64,000 nt of DNA from PFJX01 sp040751755 (GTDB lineage Bacteria; Pseudomonadota; Gammaproteobacteria; Burkholderiales; Thiobacillaceae): assembly GCA_040751755.1 (NCBI GenBank), contig JBFMHC010000035.1:1-64000 (forward strand), in the 5' to 3' direction. Positions 29,030 through 38,123 of this stretch are shown in pieces (positions within the stretch are counted from its first letter, which is position 1; each line of letters starts with the position of its first letter). Position numbers and translations under genes: made by a program. A model generated the notes under the pieces. That model saw only the letters and a list, made by a program, of their open reading frames with translations. It was not told the DNA's origin and did no database searches.

Positions 29030-29586
29030 TTCCCAGCTGCAACCTCTTCCTGGTCGGGCTCATGGGGGCCGGCAAGACCACCATCGGCAAGCTCCTCGCC
29101 AAGCACCGCGAGCTGGAGTTCATCGATTCCGACCACGAGATCATCGCCCGCTGCGGCGTCTCCATCCCCACCATCTTCGAGATCGAGGGCGAGGAGGGCT
29201 TCCGCCGCCGCGAGATGTGCGTGATCGACGAGCTGACGCAGCGCCAGGGCATCGTCCTCGCCACCGGCGGCGGCGCCATCCTGCGCCCGGAGAACCGCGC
29301 CTGGCTGAAGTCGCGCGGCACGGTCATCTACCTGCGCGGCAGCCCGCAGGAACTCTTCATGCGCACCCGCCACGACAAGAACCGCCCGCTCCTGCAGACC
29401 GACGACCCGCTGCAGAAGCTGAAGGAGTTGTACGCGATCCGCCACCCGCTCTACATGGAGACGGCGGACATCGTCCTCGATACCGGCAGGCAGAGCGTGC
29501 ATTGCCTGGTGCGGCGGCTGGAGAACAGCCTCGACCTGCTTGCCGTGGGCAGCGGCGACCCCTGTGCCCGGCAGCTTGCCACCTAG
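29026..29586 (+). CDS. aroK: Shikimate kinase
   Basis: 186 residues. P-loop GLMGAGKTT (11-19), the shikimate-binding DSDHEI (about 34-39) and GGGAI (about 80-84), an adenine/lid segment with RTRHDKNRPLL, and a C-terminal domain about 10-15 residues longer than average. It phosphorylates shikimate at O3 in the aromatic amino-acid pathway. It starts with TTG overlapping the DciA-like stop. Usually aroB follows aroK in betaproteobacteria; here the next gene is an O-antigen-ligase-like protein instead, which is unusual. Confidence 0.95.
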   Translation: MIPSCNLFLVGLMGAGKTTIGKLLAKHRELEFIDSDHEIIARCGVSIPTIFEIEGEEGFRRREMCVIDELTQRQGIVLATGGGAILRPENRAWLKSRGTVIYLRGSPQELFMRTRHDKNRPLLQTDDPLQKLKELYAIRHPLYMETADIVLDTGRQSVHCLVRRLENSLDLLAVGSGDPCARQLAT

Positions 29587-29598
29587 CGCATCGGTGCC

Positions 29599-31932
29599 AT
29601 GACACCGGCGCGCCCGGCAGCGGTTTCACAGGCATCCGCCTGGCTGTTGCCGGTCGCCGCCGTCCTGTGCCTGGGCGCCACCGCCGGGGGCGTCTGGCTG
29701 TACCCCTTCGCGCGCGTGGAACTCGGGCTTGGTCTGCTGGCCTATGCCGCCATCGGCTACTGGCGCCCGACCCTGCTCCTGTTGATGCTGCCGCCCTGGC
29801 TGACGCTGGTGAACCTGGCGCCGTGGAGCGGCAGCCTCTACCTGGAGGACTATGACCTGGTCCTGGGGGCCACCCTCGGGGTGCTCCTGGCGCGCGGGCT
29901 GTACGCGACGCGCATCCGCATGACGCCCGCGCAGAAGGGGTTCCTGGGGCTCTTGATCCTCTCCTACCTGATCGCCCTGTGGCGCGGGTTGTGGCCGCTT
30001 CCCGACTGGAGCCCCGCCGAACTGTCGACGTACTACAGCCGCTGGCACGCCCTGCGCATCGGCAAGGGGTTCTTCTGGGCGCTGTGCCTTCTGCCCGGAT
30101 TGGTGGCGCTGCTGCGCCACGACCACCGGCGCACGCGCCACGACATGGCCTGGGGCCTGGCCCTGGCGGGGCTGGCGATCGGCCTGGTCGCCCTGTGGGA
30201 ACGCGGCGTGCTGTACGCCCTGTTTTCCGGCCAGGACAGGTATGCGGTGTTCAAGGGCCTGCTGGATTTCACGAGCCGTTACCGCGTCACGGGCGTCTTC
30301 TCCGAGATGCATACCGGCGGCGAGGCGATCGACGGCTTCATCGCCCTGATCTGGCCCTTCGGCATCCTCGCCGCCTTCCACGCGCGTTCCAGGTGGCTGG
30401 TCGGACTGGCGGCGCTGAGCCTGGCCGGCGTGCTGTATGCCGGCGTCACCACCTTCTCTCGCGCCACCTACGCGGCGCTGGTGGTCGGCATGGCCGTCGC
30501 GGGCCTGCTCTGGCTCTATTCATACCGGAAACGGCACGTGATGCAGCGGCATGCGCGTTGGGAGGCCCTGCCCGGACTGCTGCCGCCGCTCCTCATGCCC
30601 TACCTGTACATGCGCGGTGGCATGACGGGCCTGGCCCTCGGCCTCCTGCTCTGGGGCGTGGCCGTGCTGGCGGGGGGCATGAGCGCCAGCGCGAGGCGCG
30701 GCGCCGCTGCCTGGGCGTGGCCCTCGCTGGCCGTGCTGGCCGCCATCCTGTGCCTGGTCGCACTGGCACGGCAGTTGTTGCAGAGCACCGCCGTGGAGAA
30801 CACGCCGGCCCAGGCCTGGCTGCTCGCCGCCGTGGCAGCCGGTCTGGGGGGTGGGGGCGGCTTCTGGGCCGGGTGGCGCCTGGCGCCGGCGAGTTCGCCG
30901 CGTTTCCTGGCCATGGTCACGGCCTTGCTGGTGGGGAGCGTCGGCATCATCACGCCGGCCTTTCTCGGCGGCTACATGGCCGAGCGCACCGCCGACAACG
31001 CCCAGGATTTCGAGATTCGTCTCGCGCACTGGCGGCGTGCGCTGGCGCTCATGCCGGACGATCCCTGGACCCATCTGGTCGGCATGGGGTCCGGCGCCTT
31101 TCCGTCGGCCTATCTCTGGTCAGGGAAGCCCGTGCACATGGGCAGTTACCGCTTCGTGCCCGATCAGGGGGGATATTTCCTCGAACTCGGTGGCGGCCAG
31201 GATGCGCGCATGACGCAGCGCCTCAGTCTGCCTGCGTTCGGCAGCTACACCCTCAGCATGGACGTGCGCACCGACGACCCAAGGGTGTGGCTGCGGGTCC
31301 GCCTGTACCGTCGCAACATGATCCTGCTGTCGGATTGGCCCGGTCCCAACGTCACCCTGCAACAGCATGTGCTCGATACGAAAGGGGCGTGGCGTCGCCT
31401 GTCCTGGACCTTCAACCTCGGCCCGGTGGGGGACGATGGCTCGCTCGGGCGCCAGCCCCTGCTGATCGAGATCATGAACTTCCGCAAGTACGACTACATG
31501 CTGCGCCCAGCCACCTTGCTGGACGTCGACAACGTCAGCTTGAAGGACGAGGGCGGGCGGGAACTGCTCGCCAACGGGGATTTCGGGCGTGGCATGGAGC
31601 GTTGGTTTCCGTACTACGACTTCAACCACCTGCCCTGGCATGTGAAGAACCTCTGGGTCAACCTGTACTTCGAACAGGGGGCGCTCGGCGTGCTGGGCTT
31701 CGCCGGCTTCGTCGGCGTGACCCTGCTGGCGGCCGTGCGGCGGGCCCGCGCCGCCGATCCCTGGGGCATCGGCGTCAGCGCGGCGGTCGCCAGCTACCTG
31801 GCGGTGGGCATGTTCGGCGGCCTGCTGGACATGCCGCGCATCATCTTCATCTGCTGGCTGATGCTGTTCCTGACCGCGCTAACCGGGCCCGTGCGTGCGC
31901 GGCTCGGCGGCCCCAAGTCGCCACCAGCCTAG
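29599..31932 (+). CDS. Large O-antigen-ligase-like membrane protein with inserted domain
   Basis: 777 residues. About ten transmembrane helices span residues 10-460, in the pattern of Wzy/WaaL proteins. The segment WRRALALMPDDPWTHLVGMGSGAFP matches the conserved region before the large periplasmic loop, and HVKNLWVNLYFEQGALGVLGF (about 680-700) is the HNxYLQxLxExGxxG-like signature, with its histidine. Between them (about 500-675) lies about 170 residues of beta-rich, soluble sequence (patterns such as YTLSMDVRTDDPRVWLRVRLYR and ELLANGDFGRG) resembling a carbohydrate-binding beta-sandwich. The protein presumably polymerises or ligates a polysaccharide repeat; the domain may bind glycan. It overlaps the convergent VanZ-like gene by 54 bases. 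Confidence 0.75.
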   Translation: MTPARPAAVSQASAWLLPVAAVLCLGATAGGVWLYPFARVELGLGLLAYAAIGYWRPTLLLLMLPPWLTLVNLAPWSGSLYLEDYDLVLGATLGVLLARGLYATRIRMTPAQKGFLGLLILSYLIALWRGLWPLPDWSPAELSTYYSRWHALRIGKGFFWALCLLPGLVALLRHDHRRTRHDMAWGLALAGLAIGLVALWERGVLYALFSGQDRYAVFKGLLDFTSRYRVTGVFSEMHTGGEAIDGFIALIWPFGILAAFHARSRWLVGLAALSLAGVLYAGVTTFSRATYAALVVGMAVAGLLWLYSYRKRHVMQRHARWEALPGLLPPLLMPYLYMRGGMTGLALGLLLWGVAVLAGGMSASARRGAAAWAWPSLAVLAAILCLVALARQLLQSTAVENTPAQAWLLAAVAAGLGGGGGFWAGWRLAPASSPRFLAMVTALLVGSVGIITPAFLGGYMAERTADNAQDFEIRLAHWRRALALMPDDPWTHLVGMGSGAFPSAYLWSGKPVHMGSYRFVPDQGGYFLELGGGQDARMTQRLSLPAFGSYTLSMDVRTDDPRVWLRVRLYRRNMILLSDWPGPNVTLQQHVLDTKGAWRRLSWTFNLGPVGDDGSLGRQPLLIEIMNFRKYDYMLRPATLLDVDNVSLKDEGGRELLANGDFGRGMERWFPYYDFNHLPWHVKNLWVNLYFEQGALGVLGFAGFVGVTLLAAVRRARAADPWGIGVSAAVASYLAVGMFGGLLDMPRIIFICWLMLFLTALTGPVRARLGGPKSPPA

Positions 31933-32946
31933 CCAGCCGAGGGCCAGCGGGGGCCAGAACGCCGACAGGTATTTGGCCAGGCCGACGACGTTGAGCGCGC
32001 TCGCACGCGGCAGGAAATCGGGCGCGAGGAGCAGGCGGGTGAGCAGCACCAGGCCGATGACCGCGAACGCGAAGCGCCAGCGCTGGCGCGAGACGCTGGG
32101 CAGGAGCAGCAGCCAGAAGGCGAGGATGAAGGCGGCGAGGGTCTCGAGCGAGAGGATGCCGCCGATCACCGACAGTTTCAGCAGGATGGTCGCCACCAGC
32201 AGCTTGCCGAGCAGCGCGCCGGTGACCACCAGCACCAGTGCCGCGACGTAGCGCCCGGGGCGCAGCAGGCAGGCGGTGAACGCACCCACCGCGAGCAGTT
32301 CCAGGAACAGGGTCGCGAACCACGCCACATTCAGGCCGTCGATGCCCTCGGGCGGCATGTCCAGGGGGCGCAGGTGCAGGTGCAGCCAGCCGAGCCCCGG
32401 CATCGGCACGAGGGTGAACTGGCCGAGCAGCCATGCCAGCAGCAGCGCCAGCCCCAGGTTGGTCTGCAGGCCGGCGCGGAACCAGCGCTGGCGCCAGCGC
32501 CGCATGGCCGCGCCGGCGCGCAGCCAGCGGCTGTGGTGCACGGCCAGCAGCGCCCCGAGCAGGGCGCCGAGCGTGTTGACCAGGAGGTCGAGGTTCGATG
32601 CGATGCGCCCCGGCAGGAGTTGCTGCAGGGACTCGCAGGCGAAGCTCAGCAAGGCGCCCGCCATGACGCCGAGCACGACGCCGCGCGAGCGGTGGCCTGG
32701 CAGGGAGAACCACAGCGCGAAGGCATAGCCCACCGGCAGGTAGGAGAGCAGGTTGGTGGCCAGGTCGGTGCGCGTGATGTAGCGCGGCCAGGGGGCGGTG
32801 AGGAACTGCAGCGGCGAGAAGTCCGGCACCGCCCAGCGGGAGAAGGGATAGAGGCTGCCGAGCAGGATCAGCAGGCCGTAGAACAGCAGGAAGGCCCGCA
32901 GCCGCTCGCGCGGCTGCGGTGCGTGGAGCGGGGGCGCAGGCGGCAT
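31879..32946 (-). CDS. VanZ-like family multi-helix membrane protein
   Basis: 355 residues with about ten hydrophobic helices. The N-terminal half has VanZ features: FLLFYGLLILLGSLYPFSRW, then RTDLATNLLSYLPVGYAFALW (the conserved DxxxNxxxFxPxG-like motif) and ASNLDLLVNTLGALLGALLA. The C-terminal half is a further helical bundle without a named match. VanZ-like proteins occur near glycopolymer genes and in teicoplanin resistance, with no defined biochemistry. Convergent with the O-antigen-ligase-like gene; together they suggest a polysaccharide-related pair separate from the exosortase locus. Confidence 0.8.
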   Translation of the reverse strand: MPPAPPLHAPQPRERLRAFLLFYGLLILLGSLYPFSRWAVPDFSPLQFLTAPWPRYITRTDLATNLLSYLPVGYAFALWFSLPGHRSRGVVLGVMAGALLSFACESLQQLLPGRIASNLDLLVNTLGALLGALLAVHHSRWLRAGAAMRRWRQRWFRAGLQTNLGLALLLAWLLGQFTLVPMPGLGWLHLHLRPLDMPPEGIDGLNVAWFATLFLELLAVGAFTACLLRPGRYVAALVLVVTGALLGKLLVATILLKLSVIGGILSLETLAAFILAFWLLLLPSVSRQRWRFAFAVIGLVLLTRLLLAPDFLPRASALNVVGLAKYLSAFWPPLALGWLGWWRLGAAEPRTHGPG

Positions 32947-32992
32947 GCGGTTAGGTCGGGATTGCGTCCACGCGCCGGCGGCCCCGCATGCC

Positions 32993-34444
32993 TCAGGCCC
33001 CGGAATGCGGCGCGGCGGCCGGACGGTGGCGCGGCGCGTCGCTCAGCGAGCCGGCCAGCATGCCGAGGCAGGCCGCCAGGAAACCGGCGAACTGCGGCGG
33101 GATGTCGCCTTCCGGCGCCAGCACCTCCAGGGGGATCCAGGTCGCCAGGCCGAGGGCGATCGCCCAGTAGGCCCCGCGCGTGGTGGCGCGCGGCCAGTAC
33201 AGGCCGGCGACCAGGGGCACGAAGGCCAGCACCAGGGTCACCTTGTAGGCGTTCTCGACCATCTGGTGGATGCCGGTCTCGCGGTCCAGGGCCCACAGGG
33301 CATAGAGGGTCACCAGCACGGTGAAGGCCGCCACCACCCAGCGCGTCATCACCAGCAGCTTCTTCTCGGACATGTGCTTGCGGCGTGTGACGAAGCCCTT
33401 GAGCACGTTCTCGGAGATCGTCACCGAGGGTGCGAGCAGGGTGCCGGAGGCGGTGGACATGATCACCGCCAGCAGCGCGCCGTAGAACACCACCTGCGCG
33501 AACAGGGGCAGGTGGCCGTTCACCAGCATGGGCAGGATCTTCTGCGCGTCCTCGGCGAGGAAACGCTGCGTCATGGCCGGATCGACGATGAGCGCGGAAT
33601 AGGTAAGGAACATGGGCACCGCGGCGAACAGGAAGTAGGCGATACCGCCGCCCACCGTGCCCCACACCGCCACCTTCTCGTTCCTCGACGAGTTGGCGCG
33701 CTGGAACACGTCCTGCTGCGGGATGGAGCCGAAGCCCATGGTCAGCAGGCCCGAGATGAAGGCCACCATGGCGACCGCGTTCAGTTCCGGCCAGAAGTGG
33801 AACTTGTCGTTGGCCAGGGCGTGCTGAACCACCGGGGCGACACCGCCGGTCAGGTCGCTGACCAGCCAGGCGATGTAGAACAGGCCGAGGACGATGACGA
33901 TCATCTGGAAGAAGGTGGTCAGAGCCACCGACCACATGCCGCCGTAGATCGTGTACATGAGCACCACCGCCGCGCCGATCAGGATGCCCTGCGCCTGCGT
34001 GATCTGGCCGTCGGAGAGCACGTTGAAGACGAGGCCGAGGGCGGTGATCTGCGCCGACACCCAGCCCAGGTAGGACAGCGCGATGGCGACGCCGGTGATC
34101 ACCTCCACCCTGCGATCGTAGCGTTCGCGGTAGAAATCGGCGATGGTCAGCAGGTTCATGCGGTACAGCTTCTTCGCGAAGAACAGGCCGAACAGCACCA
34201 GGCACAGCGAGGCGCCGAAGGGGTCGGAGATCAGGCCGCCCAGGTCCTCCTCCATGAAGGTGGCGGGGATGCCCAGCACCGTCTCGGCGCCGAACCAGGT
34301 GGCGAACACCATGGCCATGACGATGTACAGGGGCAGGCTGCGCCCGGCGGCGATGTAGTCCTTGGCGTTGTGCACCTTGGTGGCGGCGTAGACACCGATG
34401 CCGATGGAAATGACCAGATAGAGCAAGACAAAGCCGAGCAACAT
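32993..34444 (-). CDS. Sodium:solute symporter family transporter
   Basis: 483 residues with about 13 hydrophobic helices of the SSS/LeuT-fold superfamily: helix 1 followed by KVHNAKDYIAAGRSLPL, AMVFATWFGAETVLG in helix 2, and DFYRERYDRRVEVITG. It imports a small solute with sodium. The substrate cannot be named; the family includes proline, pantothenate, acetate and sugar carriers. A GAGGGA ribosome binding site precedes the ATG. The divergent neighbour is a FadL-type porin, so a hydrophobic or carboxylate substrate is possible. Confidence 0.87.
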   Translation of the reverse strand: MLLGFVLLYLVISIGIGVYAATKVHNAKDYIAAGRSLPLYIVMAMVFATWFGAETVLGIPATFMEEDLGGLISDPFGASLCLVLFGLFFAKKLYRMNLLTIADFYRERYDRRVEVITGVAIALSYLGWVSAQITALGLVFNVLSDGQITQAQGILIGAAVVLMYTIYGGMWSVALTTFFQMIVIVLGLFYIAWLVSDLTGGVAPVVQHALANDKFHFWPELNAVAMVAFISGLLTMGFGSIPQQDVFQRANSSRNEKVAVWGTVGGGIAYFLFAAVPMFLTYSALIVDPAMTQRFLAEDAQKILPMLVNGHLPLFAQVVFYGALLAVIMSTASGTLLAPSVTISENVLKGFVTRRKHMSEKKLLVMTRWVVAAFTVLVTLYALWALDRETGIHQMVENAYKVTLVLAFVPLVAGLYWPRATTRGAYWAIALGLATWIPLEVLAPEGDIPPQFAGFLAACLGMLAGSLSDAPRHRPAAAPHSGA

Positions 34445-34556
34445 GTGCGGTCCCTCAGTTCAATGCGAATGGATGGCGATGCGGATTATCGGCATTTTTG
34501 CGGCCTGGCGGCTGCCCCGGCGGCCTCCCGCGCCGCCAGGAAACGGACAAGGCGGC

Positions 34557-34571
34557 TGATAACCCTTATCA
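34557..34571. promoter_or_regulatory. Palindrome in the symporter/FadL divergent region
   Basis: TGATAA-CCC-TTATCA is a perfect inverted repeat with a 3-base spacer in the 201-base divergent region, followed by an AT-rich stretch to about 34600 that likely holds the FadL promoter. It may be an operator controlling both genes. A hairpin-forming GC-rich run (about 34503-34540) lies just upstream. Confidence 0.35.
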
Positions 34572-34645
34572 TCAATAAATCATTAAATTCTAAATCTTAA
34601 CTTTCGTCCGGCTATCCGGTGCCGGGCCTCAAGGAGACAACGCAT

Positions 34646-35944
34646 ATGCGTCACGAAGGGAAGCTGCTGGCCTTCGCCATTTCCGCCTGGGCGGCCACCG
34701 CCCATGCCACCAACGGCATGAACCTGGAGGGCTACGGCCCGCTCGGCATGAGCATGGGTGGCGCCTCCATGGCCTACGACAGCGGCCTGGCGGCGATGAT
34801 GAACAACCCCGCGACGCTGGCGCTGAGCGGGCAGGGCAGCCAGATGGCCCTCGCCCTCCACCACCTGGGGCCCGACGTGAAGGTCCAGGGCGTCGCCGAT
34901 TCCGGCGGCAATTCCTACTTCATGCCCGCGGCGGGCTGGGGGCGCAAGACCGGGGCGCTGACCTACGGCGTGGGCATGTTCGCGCAGGGCGGCATGGGCA
35001 CGGAATATGGCCGTTCCTCGCCGTTTTCCATGGGCACCGGCCAGGAGGTCCGCTCCGAACTGGGGGTCGGCCGCCTGATCTTCCCCGTTGCCTACGAGGT
35101 CACGCCCGACCTGGCGGTCGGTGCGTCACTGGATTTCGTCTGGGCCATGCTGGACCTGGGCATGGTGGCGACCCGGAATGACGTGCTGGGCATGACCAGC
35201 AACACGGTGGACATCAATACGGCCCCTTACGGCAATGCATCGTTTGCCCACATCGGCTTCTCCGACAGCAACGACTTCACGGGCAAGGCCAAGGGGACCG
35301 GCTGGGCGGGCAAGCTGGGCCTGACCTACAAGGTCAATCCCAATCTGACGTTTGGCGCCGCCTACCATAGCAAGACCGCGCTCGGCGATATGGAAACCAG
35401 CGGCACGGGCGCGAGCATGACGCTGTTCAATAACGTGGGGACGCAGATTGGTGTGCCGTTGGTTGGCAAGATGACGGTCATCAACTTCCAGTGGCCCGAG
35501 ACCTACGCCGCCGGCCTGGCCTGGCAGGCCACCTCCAAGGTGATGCTGGCCGCCGACATCCGCCGCCTGAAGTGGTCCGACGCGATGCAGAACTTCCGCA
35601 TGTCCTTCTCCGGCATGTCGATGACCATGCCGCAACAGTGGCGCGACCAGGACGTGTATTCCGTGGGTCTGCAGTACCGCCCCAACGACCGGCTGGGGCT
35701 GCGCGTCGGCTACAACTACGGCAAGAACCCCGTGCCGGATGATTACCTGCACCCGCTCTTCCCCGCCACGGTGGAGACGCACTACACCGCCGGCTTCGAC
35801 TATCGCCTGAGTGACCGCGGCTGCATCGCCTTCGCGGTCTCCTACGCGCCCAAGGTGACCGACACCAACACGTTGAGCGCGCCCGGCACCACGGTGAGCC
35901 ACAGCCAGCTCTCCCTCATGCTGGGCTACAACCACCAGTTCTGA
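34646..35944 (+). CDS. FadL/OmpP1/TodX-family outer-membrane protein
   Basis: 432 residues. Signal peptide about 1-21. The mature start reads TNGMNLEGYGPLGMSMGGAS and then NNPATLAL, the hallmark of FadL/TodX channels, followed by alternating hydrophobic strands of a 14-stranded barrel and a terminal aromatic strand SLMLGYNHQF. These channels bring long-chain fatty acids or aromatic hydrocarbons across the outer membrane. The ATG at 34646 follows AAGGAGA; an upstream in-frame start is unsupported. It abuts ubiB tail to tail: the stop codons are adjacent at 35942-35947. Confidence 0.92.
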   Translation: MRHEGKLLAFAISAWAATAHATNGMNLEGYGPLGMSMGGASMAYDSGLAAMMNNPATLALSGQGSQMALALHHLGPDVKVQGVADSGGNSYFMPAAGWGRKTGALTYGVGMFAQGGMGTEYGRSSPFSMGTGQEVRSELGVGRLIFPVAYEVTPDLAVGASLDFVWAMLDLGMVATRNDVLGMTSNTVDINTAPYGNASFAHIGFSDSNDFTGKAKGTGWAGKLGLTYKVNPNLTFGAAYHSKTALGDMETSGTGASMTLFNNVGTQIGVPLVGKMTVINFQWPETYAAGLAWQATSKVMLAADIRRLKWSDAMQNFRMSFSGMSMTMPQQWRDQDVYSVGLQYRPNDRLGLRVGYNYGKNPVPDDYLHPLFPATVETHYTAGFDYRLSDRGCIAFAVSYAPKVTDTNTLSAPGTTVSHSQLSLMLGYNHQF

Positions 35945-37459
35945 TCAGCGCGTCAGCTGCAGCAGCGCCAGGACCGCCAGCAGCACGGCGATCGCCGCCA
36001 GCCAGCGGTTGCGGGCCTGCTGCTGGCGCAGCATGATCGCCAGCCCGTCCTCCAGCTTGACCAGCCGGTCCGCGCGCAGCGCCTGGTGTGCCAGGCGCGG
36101 CAGCTGCGGCACCACCGCGCCCCAGTAGGGCGCCTCTTCCTTGAAGGTGCGCAGCCAGCCGCGCCAGCCGATCTGCTCGTTCATCCAGCGTTCCAGGTAG
36201 GGCTTGGCGGTGGTCCAGAGGTCGAGGTCCGGGTCCAGCTCGCGTCCCAGGCCCTCGATGTTGAGGAAGGTCTTCTGCAGCATCACCAGCTGCGGCTGGA
36301 TCTCCATGCCGAAGCGGCGCGAGGTCTGGAACAGGCGCATCAACACCTTGCTGAAGGCGATCTCCTTCAGCGGCCGGTCGAACACCGGCTCGCATACCGC
36401 GCGGATCGCCGCCTCGAACTCGTCCACGCGCGTCTCCTGCGGCACCCAGCCGGAGTCCAGGTGGGTCTGCGCCACCTTCTTGTAATCGCGGCGGAAGAAG
36501 GCGAGGAAGTTCTGCGCCAGGTAGTTCTTGTCCACGTCGTTGAGCGTGCCCATGATGCCGAAGTCCAGCGCCACGTATTGCCCGGACGGCGTCACGAGGA
36601 TGTTGCCGGGGTGCATGTCGGCGTGGAAGAAGCCGTCGCGGAACACCTGGGTGAAGAAGATCTCCACGCCCGCGCGCGCCAGGCGCGGGATGTCCACGCC
36701 CTGGCGGCGCAGCTCGTCGACGCGCGAGATCGGCGTGCCGTCCATCCAGCTCATCACCATCACCTCGTTGGCGCAGTAGTCCCAGTACACCTCGGGGACT
36801 GCCAGGAGGGGGGAGTTCTCGAAGTTGCGGTGCAGCTGCGAGCAGTTCGCCGCCTCGCGCATCTGGTCCAGCTCGTCGTCCAGGTGCTTGGCGAACTCCG
36901 CCACCACCTCGCGCGGCCTCAGGCGCTTGCCGTCCCACCAGAGGACCTCCACGAGGCGGGCGAAGGTGTCCAGGAGCTTCACGTCGTGGCCGATCACCTT
37001 GCCGATGCCGGGGCGCAGGACCTTGACCGCCACGGCCTCGCCGGTCTTCAGGCGCGCGCGGTGCACCTGCGCCACCGACGCGGAGGCCACCGGCACCGGG
37101 TCGAACTCGGCGAACACCTCGGCGGCGTCGCGGCCGTAGGCGCGGCGCAGCACCGCCAGGGCCTGTTCGGAGGGGAAGGGCGGCACGCGGTCCTGCAGCC
37201 TCGCCAGCTCGTCGGCGATGTCGGTCGGGATCAGGTCTCGCCGGGTGGAGAGCATCTGGCCGAACTTGATGAAGATCGGCCCCAGCGACTCCAGCGCCAG
37301 GCGCAGGCGCTCGGCGCGCGGCTTGGTCAGCCGCCGCCAGAAGAACAGGGCCTGCACGGTCCAGCGCACCAGCTTGACGCGCTCGTGGCCGAGGAAGAAC
37401 TCGTCCAGCCCGAAGCGGGCGGCGGTGAACCAGATGCGGAGCAGGCGGAACAGGTACAT
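35945..37459 (-). CDS. ubiB: Ubiquinone biosynthesis ATPase/kinase-like UbiB
   Basis: 504 residues of the ADCK/UbiB family. The KxGQ-type motif FIKFGQMLSTRRDL (about 65-78), an Ala-rich nucleotide loop VASASVAQVHRARL, the catalytic-loop motif ADMHPGNILV (about 285) and DFGIMGTL at the metal site are all present, and two C-terminal transmembrane helices end the protein. UbiB supports ubiquinone synthesis, probably by extracting intermediates from the membrane. Its ATG overlaps the ubiJ stop by one base (TGATG on the coding strand), so the pair is coupled. ubiE, which normally precedes ubiJ, is absent here. Confidence 0.95.
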   Translation of the reverse strand: MYLFRLLRIWFTAARFGLDEFFLGHERVKLVRWTVQALFFWRRLTKPRAERLRLALESLGPIFIKFGQMLSTRRDLIPTDIADELARLQDRVPPFPSEQALAVLRRAYGRDAAEVFAEFDPVPVASASVAQVHRARLKTGEAVAVKVLRPGIGKVIGHDVKLLDTFARLVEVLWWDGKRLRPREVVAEFAKHLDDELDQMREAANCSQLHRNFENSPLLAVPEVYWDYCANEVMVMSWMDGTPISRVDELRRQGVDIPRLARAGVEIFFTQVFRDGFFHADMHPGNILVTPSGQYVALDFGIMGTLNDVDKNYLAQNFLAFFRRDYKKVAQTHLDSGWVPQETRVDEFEAAIRAVCEPVFDRPLKEIAFSKVLMRLFQTSRRFGMEIQPQLVMLQKTFLNIEGLGRELDPDLDLWTTAKPYLERWMNEQIGWRGWLRTFKEEAPYWGAVVPQLPRLAHQALRADRLVKLEDGLAIMLRQQQARNRWLAAIAVLLAVLALLQLTR

Positions 37460-38064
37460 CAGCTTGCGCGCCCCGTTTCGAGCAGGCGCAGGCGCGCCTC
37501 CAGGCGGTCCGCGTCCTCGCGCAGGCGGTCCACCTCGGCGACGAACGCGCGCAGGGCGTTCGGCTCGGCGAGCAGGGCCTGTTCATGCACCGCGTATTCC
37601 GCCAGGTTGCGGCCCGCCGACTCGGCCGCCTGCGCGCGCCAGGCGTGCAGGCCCTTGAGGAACTGGTCGACGCGGCTGGCGGCGATGTCGCCCAGATAGG
37701 GGCGCAGGGCCAGCACCCAGTCGAAGTCGGCGAACGCCTTCGCCACATCGGCGGCGAGCAGGCCGTCGCCCTCGGCGCTGAACAGCTCGCTCATCGACCC
37801 GCCCACGAGCCAGCCGGGCAGGGCAGCCGGTTGAGGCGCCAGGGTGAGATCGACGCCGGCATCTGCGGGGGCGGTATCAAAGCGGCAATCGTCGCCGTCC
37901 GCCGCCACGGTGACGCGCAGGTCCAGCAGCGGCAGGGCCAGGCGCAGGGTCTTGCCGGCATGGCGGCGCAGGCGCTCGCGCGCCATGGGCTGGCGTGCCA
38001 GGAGGGCGTTCAGGGCGGCGGCGAGGGGGGCTGCGGAGGAAGGGGACGGGAACGGCGCGGGCAT
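37459..38064 (-). CDS. ubiJ: UbiJ-like SCP2-domain ubiquinone biosynthesis factor
   Basis: 201 residues: an SCP2 lipid-binding domain (about 10-110, with LRLALPLLDLRVTVAADG and GVDLTLAPQPAALPGWL), then a helical C-terminal coiled coil with FVAEVDRLREDADRLEARLRLLE. UbiJ is the accessory lipid-binding component of the aerobic ubiquinone complex and is usually next to ubiB, as here. The ATG at 38064 matches the usual start; the open frame extends 18 codons into the divergent mtnA promoter region without support. Confidence 0.88.
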   Translation of the reverse strand: MPAPFPSPSSAAPLAAALNALLARQPMARERLRRHAGKTLRLALPLLDLRVTVAADGDDCRFDTAPADAGVDLTLAPQPAALPGWLVGGSMSELFSAEGDGLLAADVAKAFADFDWVLALRPYLGDIAASRVDQFLKGLHAWRAQAAESAGRNLAEYAVHEQALLAEPNALRAFVAEVDRLREDADRLEARLRLLETGRAS

Positions 38065-38084
38065 GGCCGGATTGTATGCGAAAC

Positions 38085-38097
38085 CCCGATAATCGGG
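38085..38097. promoter_or_regulatory. Palindrome between ubiJ and mtnA
   Basis: CCCGAT-A-ATCGGG is a perfect 6-bp inverted repeat around one base, centred in the 59-base divergent gap. It contains a GATAAT hexamer that could be a -10 for mtnA. Possibly an operator; evidence is only the symmetry. Confidence 0.3.
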
Positions 38098-38123
38098 CCT
38101 CGCTCCACCCGACCGCACAGGCC

